From Petasospora fabianii (lineage: Eukaryota > Ascomycota > Saccharomycetes > Phaffomycetales > Wickerhamomycetaceae), in assembly GCA_022641835.1 (NCBI GenBank), contig CP048717.1, positions 1,240,001 through 1,304,000 on the forward strand: a stretch of DNA of 64,000 bases, read 5' to 3'. The position numbers were made by a program, and so were the translations under genes. Position 1 is the first letter of the stretch. Every line of letters starts with the position of its first letter. Of this stretch, positions 1 through 8,799 are shown piece after piece. The notes beneath the pieces were generated by a model, which was not told where the DNA came from, did no database searches, and saw nothing but the letters and a program-made list of their open reading frames with translations.

Positions 1-45
1 ACCCTGTGGGACCTCGGAAATCTCTTCAATCTTCTGTTCAGCCAT
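1..45 (-). CDS. N-terminal fragment of a gene running off the window; possible NAC alpha subunit
   Basis: An ATG on the minus strand at 45 opens a frame reading MAEQKIEEISEVPQG to the window edge. Only 15 residues are visible. Fungal EGD2 proteins (the alpha subunit of the ribosome-associated nascent polypeptide-associated complex) often begin with an IEEIPQGA-like segment, and the IEE...PQG spacing here resembles that. This is a guess from a very short peptide; the frame and start codon are seen, the identity is inferred. Confidence 0.4.
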   Translation of the reverse strand, partial: MAEQKIEEISEVPQG

Positions 46-423
46 TTTTGTTATAATTTGTAGTTAGGGATTATCTCTTCTTTAGTGGGTTCTCGACGTC
101 GACGGTGACGATTTTTCACCGTTTTTTTCCGTTTGGACGACAAACTCGCGGGGCAATTGGCACGTACCAGAATGGCAGACAAATATATAGTTATAATATA
201 TATATATAATATTCCAATATATCTACAACTCATACATATAGCTCTACCTATATAACTCCACCTATATGACTCTAAATATATATATAGTAGATATCTATAT
301 ATCTTTATATACAATCGTGTTTTTGCTGAATGTAGTATATGCTAAATATGGCTAATGCCGGTATGACTATTGGTGGTCTCTGTAAAGTGATGATGAATCA
401 GGTGTAAAGATAAGATGAGATAC
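46..423. other. AT-rich intergenic region
   Basis: This gap separates the partial gene (its promoter side) from the 3' end of IMP2. Positions 180-310 are rich in TATATA runs and short imperfect repeats of CTATATA type. The open frame through it is a by-product of low-complexity sequence. I see no gene here. Confidence 0.7.
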
Positions 424-969
424 TCATTCATACGCTGCTAATCTTGATACTCTGGCCTCTCTTCCTCCCTTGGGCACGCTTCCAGACCTGCTGAATGGAT
501 AAATGATACTTGTGGCTTTTCCAAGAACTAGTCCCGTGCTGATAGGACCAAAAGTGTTGGAATCAATCGAATGAATGTTATCACCTTCCACCCATACATG
601 ATTTCTTGGTATGTGACATTGTTCTCTTGGATAAGGATGTCTCGTAAACACAGTATCACCTTGTACACCTTTAACCCTTTTACAGAGCACTTTCTCCGGA
701 TCTTGAGGAGACCTGAATAACACAACATCATCTACTTGCAATCTTCCTGGATCTCTCACCCCCCATTTCCATAATAGCACCCAATCCTGTTGCCTTACTG
801 ATGGATTGAAAGTGGGTTGCATTGAAGATCCTTCAATCTTACCAAAATAACATACATGTTCGTTCAACACGATCATTACAGGGACCCATGACGCCATCCC
901 GATTGAAAGACGATATGCGTACTTCGCTGTATTGCGGAACCGCGGACTCTGGTTAGCGAACCAAGACAT
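424..969 (-). CDS. IMP2: Mitochondrial inner membrane protease subunit 2
   Basis: This 181-residue protein is an S26-family signal peptidase of the mitochondrial inner membrane. With Imp1 it cleaves sorting signals of intermembrane-space proteins. The sequence shows a short N-terminal hydrophobic segment (about residues 20-40), the catalytic serine motif GSSMQPT, the catalytic lysine region VLCKRVKG, and the conserved GDNIHSIDSNTFGPIS box. Length fits the family (177 in S. cerevisiae). It is transcribed divergently from ARP9 across 235 bp. In S. cerevisiae IMP2 (YMR035W) is two genes from ARP9 (YMR033W), so the neighbourhood supports the call. Confidence 0.95.
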   Translation of the reverse strand: MSWFANQSPRFRNTAKYAYRLSIGMASWVPVMIVLNEHVCYFGKIEGSSMQPTFNPSVRQQDWVLLWKWGVRDPGRLQVDDVVLFRSPQDPEKVLCKRVKGVQGDTVFTRHPYPREQCHIPRNHVWVEGDNIHSIDSNTFGPISTGLVLGKATSIIYPFSRSGSVPKGGREARVSRLAAYE

Positions 970-1090
970 ATTCTGTAATATATGAAAGACAGTATAAATT
1001 GAAGAACTGAACCTGAGGTAGTCTGTCAGCAGGGATTCAACTAAGGTTATACATCGTAGTATTTAAAATAAATTCAAAAGTAATAGAAAA

Positions 1091-1103
1091 TCACCCGGAC
1101 ACC
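1091..1103 (-). promoter_or_regulatory. Near-consensus Rap1-type site, IMP2/ARP9 promoter
   Basis: TCACCCGGACACC reads GGTGTCCGGGTGA on the other strand, one base off the Rap1 consensus GGTGTNYGGGTGT. It lies in the 235 bp divergent promoter, 114 bp before the ARP9 start. Binding is inferred. Confidence 0.45.
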
Positions 1104-1204
1104 ATACGAAATTGTCGATTTCGAAAACTCAACGTGCAAGTCTCAATAGTATAAACAGTTCAATTAGGAAGAAGCATATCAAAACAAAACGGAGACTGTA
1201 CAAT

Positions 1205-2568
1205 ATGGCTCCATTCCACGAGGATAACTACTTTGTAAGTTGTTATTCTTCCTTCTCGGCTCAGTTTCCTGGAATATTCTCATACTAACCGTCTCACAGC
1301 TGATATCACCGGGCTCAACCACTACACTCGTCCAATTTGGACTCGGGGAAACCTATCATCCACCAACCATCGAAGTGCCTACCAAAGTGTATCCACACGC
1401 TACACTGCCGAATGCCTTTGCCTCGACATCAACTGATGAATCCACCGCAATTTATCCTATCCAAGGTGGTAAAATCATCAACATTGACGCGTTCAACTTC
1501 TTCATCAAACTGATATACAAGGGATATCTCAAGACGCGTCCATTCGCTTCTAATACTCCATTAGTGATGATCTCATCTTCAAGATGGACCAAATTGCAAA
1601 TTGAAACCATCACACAATACATGTTTGAAAGCGTCGGTATCCAGGCTTTCACTATCATCCCTGCTGCTCTTGCTGCAGTGTATGCATATGGTGGTCAACA
1701 GAATGCCGTTGTCATTGACATTGGTAAGGAGAATACGGAGATTGTACCAGTGGTGGATTACTCTGTGGTTAAGAGTGCTACCAAAGTGATTCCATTCGGT
1801 GGTGATTCAATCAATGAAAGTCTTCAAAAGATGTTACCTAATTGGACATTGGACCAAATTGAAAGTTTGAAAAAATCTGATGTTTTTGAAGTGCTTAGTG
1901 ATGAGGATAAAAAGAAGTCGTTCTTTGGTATGGATGCCCTGGAGGCTGAAGGTGATAACTTTGACGTTGCTGAGATTGTCACTTCTGGAAGAACAAGAGA
2001 GATATTGGAAGAACGTGAGAAGCACAATGAGCAAAAGGCACCAAACGCACAACTTGAGAACAACACGTTTACAGATGTTGATGGGAATCAGATTACTATC
2101 GGTAAAGAACGCTTCAAAGGATGCGAACTTCTTATCAGCAAGATCTCCACTGCAGTCTTCAGTACACTTGAAAAAATTGTCGACCATTCAAAACGTCAGG
2201 AGGCATGGGATCACGTTATCATCATTGGACGTACATCTAGAATTGCCGGTTTCATTGAGGCTTTAAACACACAGATCATTGAGGACCATCTCGTTGGTAA
2301 AGATCTTCAACAATCTGTCGCACAGGCTGCATTCCAAACATCATCGGCTTCCCACATTCAGTTCTCACAGACTCCAAACTCAATCAGGTTCGCCAAGATG
2401 CCAGAGTACTTCCCAGAGTGGAAGAAAACTGGATACGCCGATGTAAGCTTCCTTGGAGCACAAATTGTGGCTAAACAGATCTTCTCTTCACATAATGAGA
2501 GTATGTACGTCTCTAAGCAGGCGTATAATGAGAGAGGACCACTCGCGTTCTGGGATCTCGCCTTTTGA
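1205..2568 (+). CDS. ARP9: Actin-related protein Arp9, SWI/SNF and RSC subunit; one intron
   Basis: Exon 1 is 1205-1234 (MAPFHEDNYF). The intron is 1235-1299 (65 nt), with GTAAGT at its start, a TACTAAC branch point at 1283-1289 and CACAG at its end. Exon 2 runs 1300-2568; the product is 432 residues. Arp9 pairs with Arp7 in the chromatin remodellers SWI/SNF and RSC. Family signatures include LVQFGLGETY near the N-terminus, ITQYMFESVGI, VIDIGKENTEIVPVVDYSVV, EIVTSGRTREILEERE, and the C-terminal PEYFPEWKKTGY and FLGAQIVAKQIF. The MAPF start is shared with S. cerevisiae Arp9, which supports the short first exon. The CTG at the exon 2 start matches a hydrophobic position. In S. cerevisiae ARP9 lies between HOF1 and RCH1. 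Confidence 0.95.
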
Positions 2569-2850
2569 TAGAAGAACCTAGGAAAAACTGAGCCATTGTG
2601 TAATATAATAACGAAACTGAATGTAAGAGATCCTTTTGTTAGTCAATTGAATGAATTGAAAGAGTTTGTATTTTTATTTCCCAATTGGGTAATTTATGTG
2701 GCCCCTACCATACAACTTTCGAACAAGTCGCGTCAAGAATAGGAAAAAGAGGTACATTTAACTAGTGGTTTATCTTTGTATACTGATTGTTCTTGAGACT
2801 GTTTCTTTTGAGTGCTTAAACCCAGTCACTACAGATCAAGAAAACTAGAG
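2569..2850. promoter_or_regulatory. ARP9 3' region and CSE4 promoter
   Basis: About 280 bp separate the two genes. An MCB-like TCGCGTC at 2728-2734, some 120 bp before the CSE4 ATG, could carry cell-cycle control; this is inference. No other feature is evident. Confidence 0.4.
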
Positions 2851-3231
2851 ATGGCTCGCATCTCTAAATCCTCATCGGGATTCAGACGCAATGTGCCCGG
2901 CGATCCAATCCCCAAGAACAAGAAACGTCGGTATAAACCAGGTTCATTAGCCATTCGTGAGATTAGGAAATTTCAAAAATCTACAGACTTACTCGTCGCT
3001 AAGTTACCCTTTGCCCGTGTTGTCCGTGAGATCACACAACAGTACGTTGATGTGACGAATGATGTTGTGTTCAGATGGCAAAGTATGGCACTTTTGGCAT
3101 TACAAGAAGCTAGTGAGGCATATCTTGTTGGGTTATTTGAAGATACAAATCTGTTAGCATTGCATGCAAAGAGAGTCACGATCATGATCAAGGACATTCA
3201 GCTTGCAAGAAGAATTAGAGGAAAAATCTGA
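2851..3231 (+). CDS. CSE4: Centromeric histone H3 variant (CENP-A)
   Basis: This 126-residue histone-fold protein is the CENP-A type H3 that marks centromeres. The fold is clear: [20 protein letters not shown] (alphaN), [21 protein letters not shown] (alpha2, given here in part) and [12 protein letters not shown] at the end. Features separating it from canonical H3 are the loop and alpha2 start [16 protein letters not shown] (H3 has FQSSAIGAL), [12 protein letters not shown], and an N-tail with none of the H3 K4/K9/K27 contexts. The tail is only about 30 residues, far shorter than the roughly 130-residue tail of S. cerevisiae Cse4. Upstream in-frame non-ATG codons were ignored; the first ATG is at 2851. 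Confidence 0.93.
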   Translation: MARISKSSSGFRRNVPGDPIPKNKKRRYKPGSLAIREIRKFQKSTDLLVAKLPFARVVREITQQYVDVTNDVVFRWQSMALLALQEASEAYLVGLFEDTNLLALHAKRVTIMIKDIQLARRIRGKI

Positions 3232-3394
3232 TGCCTGTTATGTTCCCACTTTGTTTGATGTGCTTATGACCCCCACCCCCACCTTGCCATGAATATGTAC
3301 TATATGAATTTTTTGTTTATTGCATTGCTGTAGTTGCATGTCAAATGGCTCTTCTGAATACTCAATCAAACTCTGAGAGATCTGTCTGCGATAA

Positions 3395-3460
3395 TAGCAT
3401 GCTACTGCTCGATGCCTCGGTAAGCTGTAGCATGCCAGTGCTCGATGCATCGATAAGTTG
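3395..3460. repeat. Two direct copies of a 33-bp repeat
   Basis: Copies at 3395-3427 and 3428-3460 both begin TAGCATGC and share TGCTCGATGC; a third partial start (TAGCATGG) follows. They differ at a few positions, so the duplication is not very recent. Confidence 0.8.
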
Positions 3461-3922
3461 TAGCATGGAATGATGACTAAATCGAATGATAGACAAGTCA
3501 ATCAGAAACACTTGATAGGATTGATGGTAACACTTGACAATGATCATGTTCTACTTCTCCCCTGGAGTTTTCACTGTTCTTCATCTATAGACCCTCTCAG
3601 ACTAGCTCGTCACATGTCTCTGTAACGATGGATGAGGAAAAGGTAAGCAGGTAGTGAGTAGCGGGCCCACTGTGCTAGGTATACAATAACATGACACAAA
3701 GGAAGAATCAAAGCTAATCGACCTGCTGTAGTGTCAAATGGAGAAACCAGTGAATACTAAACAGAATATGATCAGGTGAATAATGATGTGATGCAGATTG
3801 ATACCATTCTCTGCTTAGACCCTTGGATAAGGGGAACAACACGCGCACGCTCTCACATCCGGAGAAGACAAATAACAAGGTGGATGACAAGAACCGATCA
3901 GATGAAGACTCATCAGATAAAG

Positions 3923-3960
3923 GACAAAGAACAAAGAACAAAGAACAAAGAACAAAGAAC
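3923..3960. repeat. AACAAAG 7-bp tandem array
   Basis: Four perfect AACAAAG units at 3930-3957, preceded by the variant GACAAAG and followed by AAC. A simple minisatellite in the RCH1 upstream region. Confidence 0.85.
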
Positions 3961-4259
3961 TAAAGGGGAACACCGTCGCTTTCCGCTTCTTCCCGAGAAA
4001 TTCTTCTCCCGATTAGGACCGAGAAGCGTAATCGCGATGTGTGGCTCCTACCGATTGGAGATACTCCCCGTTTCCGCATGACCGACTTTTATACATTTTT
4101 TGATGGACACAGTCATCTTTGCATCTGTGCGACTGTTCTGTCTTTCTACTGTTCTTTCTACTGTTCTCTCTTTGTTTATTTCAGTCTCTCTCTCTGTCTC
4201 TGTCTCTCTCTCTCTATCTGGTCAGTCCGAGTTGAAACCACACTAAGTCGTCTCCAATC

Positions 4260-5624
4260 ATGGTAGAAGAACAGGAAAAGAAGCCGACACTTAGGCAGAG
4301 AACTGTCGCTGCATATCCACGAGCTGGAAAGGCCCTATTCTGGTTATGGGACTTTGCACTTAAACAATGGTTCTTCATTGTGCTTGGTATTCTCATCGGT
4401 GTCGCTAAGGCTGCCCCAAACTTTGCTCGTCACGGGGGTCTCATTAAGGCAGAGTACTCCATCGGGTATGGAGCTGTCGCTATTATCTTTCTTCAATCTG
4501 GTCTCTCTATGAAGTCTAAAGATCTGGCAAAGAATTTGGGACACTGGAGGGCTCATCTCACTATTCAACTCATGTCTTTCCTCGTCACATCTGCCATCAT
4601 GTTTGGTGTCTGCTCGGGAATCAAAGCTGCTAATGACCCACACATTGATAAATGGGTCCTTGTGGGACTCATCGTTACTGCAACTTGTCCAACTACCGTC
4701 TCATCGAACGTTGTCATGACCACACAAGCCAATGGTAATGCACTCCTTTGTCTCTGTGAAGTGTTCATCGGTAACATGCTTGGTGCCTTCATCTCACCGG
4801 CTTTGCTTCAGATGTATACATCAACATCAGGATGGGAGTTTGGTAACCCTGCAGCTGACTCTTCTATCCAGCAATTGTACAAGGATGTGATGAAGCAGCT
4901 GGGACTCTCAGTATTTGTTCCAACATTCGTAGGACAGGTGATCCAGAACATCTTCCCAAAGCAAACAAAATGGTTCCTTACTACTTTCAAAGTTAACAAA
5001 ATTTCATCATTCTGTTTGATTCTCGTTATGTTCTCTTCATTCTCCACAGCATTTTACCAAAAGGCATTTGAATCTGTCCCAAAGGCATCATGCATCTTCC
5101 TTGTGTTCTTCAACATTGGAATGTATGGCTTCTGGACGATCATTTGCTTCTTTATCGCAAGACCACCATTCATTCTTTGGATCTTCCCAACTGAACCAAA
5201 CGAAACATCATCAAAGACATACATCATTTGTTACAAAATCTTCAGACCTTTCTATTACAACAGAAGAGATACAATCACAGTGATGTTCTGTGGTGCGGCC
5301 AAGACTGCTGCACTTGGTGTTTCACTTGTGTCTTCTCAGTATGGAGACAACTTTGAGTATTTGGGTAGATTACTAGTGTCATTGGTGCTATATCAGGCAT
5401 TGCAAGTGATTACTGCTCAGTGTATGGTGAGTTCTTTCAAGAAGTGGGAGAAGAAGGATCATCCCGAGTTGATGCAGAAACAAGATGAAGAATCACAAAA
5501 GAGTAATACTCAAGAAGAAGAAGAAGAAGAAGAGATTGAGGAGGAGGCTGTGGCCGAGGAACAACAATCTAGATCTTCAGTTCAAAACAATGTTGAGTCC
5601 GCTAATGGATCAAAGGAGAAATGA
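4260..5624 (+). CDS. RCH1: SLC10A7-type (SBF-like) membrane protein Rch1
   Basis: This 454-residue polytopic protein belongs to the SBF-like/SLC10A7 family. Rch1 is a plasma-membrane regulator of calcium homeostasis in yeasts. Roughly ten hydrophobic segments are visible, with the family motifs GVAKAAPNFARHGGLIKAEYS, IFLQSGLSMKSKDL, TATCPTTVSSNVVMT and FCGAAKTAALGVSL. The C-terminus ends in a cytoplasmic tail with a glutamate run coded by GAA/GAG repeats (about 5505-5560). S. cerevisiae RCH1 is YMR034C, beside ARP9, in agreement with the local order. A CT-rich promoter tract precedes the ATG. Confidence 0.92.
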   Translation: MVEEQEKKPTLRQRTVAAYPRAGKALFWLWDFALKQWFFIVLGILIGVAKAAPNFARHGGLIKAEYSIGYGAVAIIFLQSGLSMKSKDLAKNLGHWRAHLTIQLMSFLVTSAIMFGVCSGIKAANDPHIDKWVLVGLIVTATCPTTVSSNVVMTTQANGNALLCLCEVFIGNMLGAFISPALLQMYTSTSGWEFGNPAADSSIQQLYKDVMKQLGLSVFVPTFVGQVIQNIFPKQTKWFLTTFKVNKISSFCLILVMFSSFSTAFYQKAFESVPKASCIFLVFFNIGMYGFWTIICFFIARPPFILWIFPTEPNETSSKTYIICYKIFRPFYYNRRDTITVMFCGAAKTAALGVSLVSSQYGDNFEYLGRLLVSLVLYQALQVITAQCMVSSFKKWEKKDHPELMQKQDEESQKSNTQEEEEEEEIEEEAVAEEQQSRSSVQNNVESANGSKEK

Positions 5625-5836
5625 GGGGAGTTTCAAGCATTTGGTCATTCATGTTGGTGTTCTAATAGTCCATACGATGGACTCTGAAAGAATAGAATCC
5701 AATAAAACTAATATCACGTTTAATCATCAATCTACATCAATAAACCATAACTTATAATATCACTAGTACTAAGCTTGTAACTACAACACCTAAAGGTCAA
5801 CACATGCCGATATATGAACATAATTATACAAACTCA
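5625..5836. other. Convergent 3' intergenic region RCH1/VPS27
   Basis: About 210 bp of AT-rich sequence between two converging genes; presumably holds both transcript ends. No separate feature seen. Confidence 0.6.
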
Positions 5837-8047
5837 TCACAAATCAATCAACTGAGCCTCCTCCTTTTGAACAACTTCATCACTTGGAACAATAGTCTCC
5901 ATGACTGGAGGCTTGTTCATAGGTACAGTTGGGAACGTTATATCAGTGATTTTGGACTGTGGTGGATATGGTGTGGATTGTGGTTTTCCTTGTGATTGTC
6001 CTGATGTCTGTTGTGGAGCATAGCCATTAGAATATTGGAATGATTGCTGCTGCTGCTGCGGCTGCTGCTGCTGTGGAGAGTAGGAAGATGTTACTTGTTG
6101 AGCCAAGGGAGATGTGTGTTGACTAACAGGAGATTGGACCTGTGAGTGAGCTGGGGCCACATCTTCTGTTGTCTGTAGTGATTGTGATGGCTCTTGTGAT
6201 GGCGGTGGTGCTGTGAACTCCTCCTCTTCTTCTTGTTCGTCGTCATTGAGTACGGACGGATCCTTAAATGGATCTGATGGTGGTTCATAACTACTTTGTT
6301 GAAGTTCTGGGAGTTGTGGAACGGACTGGGAAGGAACAGCAGATGTTGAGGAGGCAACCGATTGACCTGTCATTTGGGATGAGACAGGGTATGGCTGTGT
6401 TGGATATGGAGATGATTGTTGCTGCTGCTGCTGCTGGTAAACTTGATGTGGTTGTTGGTACATGGCATGTGGAGATTGATGGTTGTAAGTATGTTGTGGC
6501 TGCTGCTGTGGTGGTTGATGCAATTGTGGTGAAGTTTGAGCCACATGTGGAGACTGAACATGTTGGAACTGCTGTGCCTGTGGATAACCATATGCCGATT
6601 GACTCATGGAATAGTTTGGTGTGGCCATGTATTGTTGTCTCTGCTGACTCTCCTTCTCAATGCGTCTATCCAAGAGATTGTTGTAAAGTCTCATGATTTG
6701 ATCAATCTTGGTATTCATATCGATGAGCTGATCATATTTAGAGAATGATTGATTCATATCACTTGAAAGCTTTGGTGTCAATGGAATGGCCTTTCTGTAC
6801 ATATCAGTGAGTTCTTGGTTCTCTATAGCGTAACCTGGCTGTCCCTTGAGGCTCTGAACCTTGGATGCGAATTGAACAATGTCATTTTCCTCTTGAGACG
6901 TCATATAGTTATTGAGCTGAGGTGGTAAGGTCTGCTGAGCCTGTGGCTGGAAGTTGTTCTGTGGTTGAGGAGGTAATGCTTGACCATAAGAGGGTGTGTA
7001 TGTCGATGCTTGAGGCAGAAGATTGGCATATGGTCCTTCAGACTGAACTGGCTGCTGCTGCTGCTGCTGCACAGGTGATTGGTGTCTCTGCTTCTCCTGC
7101 TCAAATTCAGCAAGACTTGCAGCAATTGCTGCCTTCATCTCTTCATCTTCTTCATCTTCGTTTGTGTTGGACTGTAAAACAGGTTGCGGTTTTGGAATTG
7201 TTGGTGGCTGCTGCATCGCTTGTGATTCTTGTAAACTCAACTCTAGAGCTTTCTTGAGATCTTCATCATCGTCACTGTCATAGCGAGCTCTTGCACGGGA
7301 CACATCCTTCTGATGCTTAGATCGACGGCTCTTCTTATGACCATCATTACCTTTCTTCTTGTGATGTACCTCGTCGTAGCATGTGTCGCATACTCTCACT
7401 GGTTCGGTAATACCCAACTCCGGAAGAGGGATACTCTTACTGGAATGGGCCTGGCAGAAGACACCACCACAGTTTCTACAATGATGTTTTCTGTTAAGCA
7501 TGCTGAAGGCGGTCGAGCAGATCATACAAGCGTCAGAATCTTCCCACTCTGGTGGAGCACTCGAGTCAAAGAGTGTAGAGGAAATGGCCGTGCCTGCATC
7601 TGGGAAGCTGTAGCCATCATCCTTGAGGTGGTTGTAAGTAGTATTGATGTATTTGAGCTGGAAGCTGTCCTTGAAGGCCAATGCCCAAGATTGAATGAGA
7701 TCAAGGGCTAGATCTCTGACGTTTTCGTTGGTTCTGTCGTTGTGTATCAACGCCACCAGTGAATCGATGAACTCTCTCGAGGCAACCTCGACGATAAAGT
7801 GTGAACCACCATTCTTGACACACGTGTCGATGAGGTGGAGAGTGGCAAGCTGTGTGTTTGGGTTCTTGGTGGAAGTGAGACGCTTCTTGAGTGACCGCAT
7901 GGCGTCTTTGGCCGGCACCTGTTTGCTTCTGATAAGGTCCGTCACCTCAAGGGAGGTGGCCAGGTCGGTTTCACCAAAGGGGATGCTCTCGTCGGTGGCA
8001 CGTTCCACCTGCGCGTCGATTGAGACGGCAGAGCTGAACCAAGACAT
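5837..8047 (-). CDS. VPS27: ESCRT-0 subunit Vps27
   Basis: 736 residues. Vps27 with Hse1 binds ubiquitinated cargo and PI3P on endosomes and recruits ESCRT-I. Domains in order: VHS (about 1-145), FYVE zinc finger (about 170-230, with RKHHCRNCGGVFC and a second CxxC at VCDTC), two ubiquitin-interacting motifs (about 260-275 with KKALELSLQES, and 300-316 with MKAAIAASLAEF), a helical Hse1-binding region (about 385-470) and a long Gln/Pro-rich tail. The tail has a PSDP motif (in EPPSDPFKDP), the type used to bind Vps23, and ends in the clathrin box LIDL. The first ATG gives MSWFSSAVSID, typical for the family. It is divergent from HOF1. Confidence 0.96.
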   Translation of the reverse strand: MSWFSSAVSIDAQVERATDESIPFGETDLATSLEVTDLIRSKQVPAKDAMRSLKKRLTSTKNPNTQLATLHLIDTCVKNGGSHFIVEVASREFIDSLVALIHNDRTNENVRDLALDLIQSWALAFKDSFQLKYINTTYNHLKDDGYSFPDAGTAISSTLFDSSAPPEWEDSDACMICSTAFSMLNRKHHCRNCGGVFCQAHSSKSIPLPELGITEPVRVCDTCYDEVHHKKKGNDGHKKSRRSKHQKDVSRARARYDSDDDEDLKKALELSLQESQAMQQPPTIPKPQPVLQSNTNEDEEDEEMKAAIAASLAEFEQEKQRHQSPVQQQQQQPVQSEGPYANLLPQASTYTPSYGQALPPQPQNNFQPQAQQTLPPQLNNYMTSQEENDIVQFASKVQSLKGQPGYAIENQELTDMYRKAIPLTPKLSSDMNQSFSKYDQLIDMNTKIDQIMRLYNNLLDRRIEKESQQRQQYMATPNYSMSQSAYGYPQAQQFQHVQSPHVAQTSPQLHQPPQQQPQHTYNHQSPHAMYQQPHQVYQQQQQQQSSPYPTQPYPVSSQMTGQSVASSTSAVPSQSVPQLPELQQSSYEPPSDPFKDPSVLNDDEQEEEEEFTAPPPSQEPSQSLQTTEDVAPAHSQVQSPVSQHTSPLAQQVTSSYSPQQQQPQQQQQSFQYSNGYAPQQTSGQSQGKPQSTPYPPQSKITDITFPTVPMNKPPVMETIVPSDEVVQKEEAQLIDL

Positions 8048-8799
8048 TGAGTGGATATTGGATATATGTGTCTGCTCTAATTGAAGCGCCTAAGTGAACT
8101 ATTAGATAAAACTGAGGCAAAAGATATCAAAATGCCTGTGCCTGTGCCACTTCTCCTGAGCCATTCGAATGTTCGCGAACATTTCCATATTTGGCAATGG
8201 CTAGCATATCTTCTCTTTGTTCATTTGTTCTCTTTCATGAGCAGAGGGTGAGAGTGTGGTGCCTTTGGATACTGGCTATAGTATGTAGTTCTTGAATGCT
8301 CACTTTCAAAACTATGATGGGGGCGATGCTACTAACGTATATCAGTAGTCAATAACCAATAGCCACACTCACAACTACTCAGATCATAGATTATGCACAC
8401 TGAGTCAATGACCGGTTGACATGAGTTATAGACCGCCAACAAAAGTACCACTCAGAAAACTAATAGAGAGACTCCACAAGATCCCATATCATGATCAATC
8501 ATCAGTCATTGATCATTAAACATTAAACATTAGACATAAATGATTGGTCTTCCCCCCACAATTCGCGGAATATGCTGCTCCAACCATAAAGTCACGTGCA
8601 TCATATGACCGCCTTTAATGACATTTCCTAATTAGGCAAAACATAAACATTAGGATAAAGTCAACTTCTTAGCTTCTTGGGAGATCTACGCACTGGGTTT
8701 TTTGCAACATCCTCGCTCTCCACATATATACAAACCCCTCTCAACCTTCTACAAGCAAAGCAGACTTCAGACTTCAGACTTCAAACTTTTAACACACAA
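8048..8799. promoter_or_regulatory. VPS27/HOF1 divergent promoter
   Basis: 750 bp. It contains a perfect 16-bp palindrome AATGTTCGCGAACATT (8168-8183), a TTCGCGGAA element (8562-8570), a Cbf1/E-box type GTCACGTG (8591-8598), short ATTAAACATTA repeats (about 8515-8530) and a TATATATA stretch near 8722, upstream of HOF1. Binding proteins are inferred only. Confidence 0.55.

Larger units (their letters stand above)
3232..4259. other. About 1 kb intergenic region upstream of RCH1
   Basis: No convincing gene. It holds two copies of a 33-bp direct repeat (3395-3460), an AACAAAG tandem array (3923-3960) and a CT-rich tract (about 4180-4220) just before RCH1. Short open frames here have repetitive or unconserved products. 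Confidence 0.7.

Noticed and set aside
51-314. 87-codon Tyr/Ile-rich frame on the minus strand
   Set aside because: Product of TATATA-rich low-complexity DNA with no conserved pattern.
3776-4081. 101-codon frame upstream of RCH1
   Set aside because: Runs through the AACAAAG tandem repeat and has no recognisable sequence; more likely promoter DNA.
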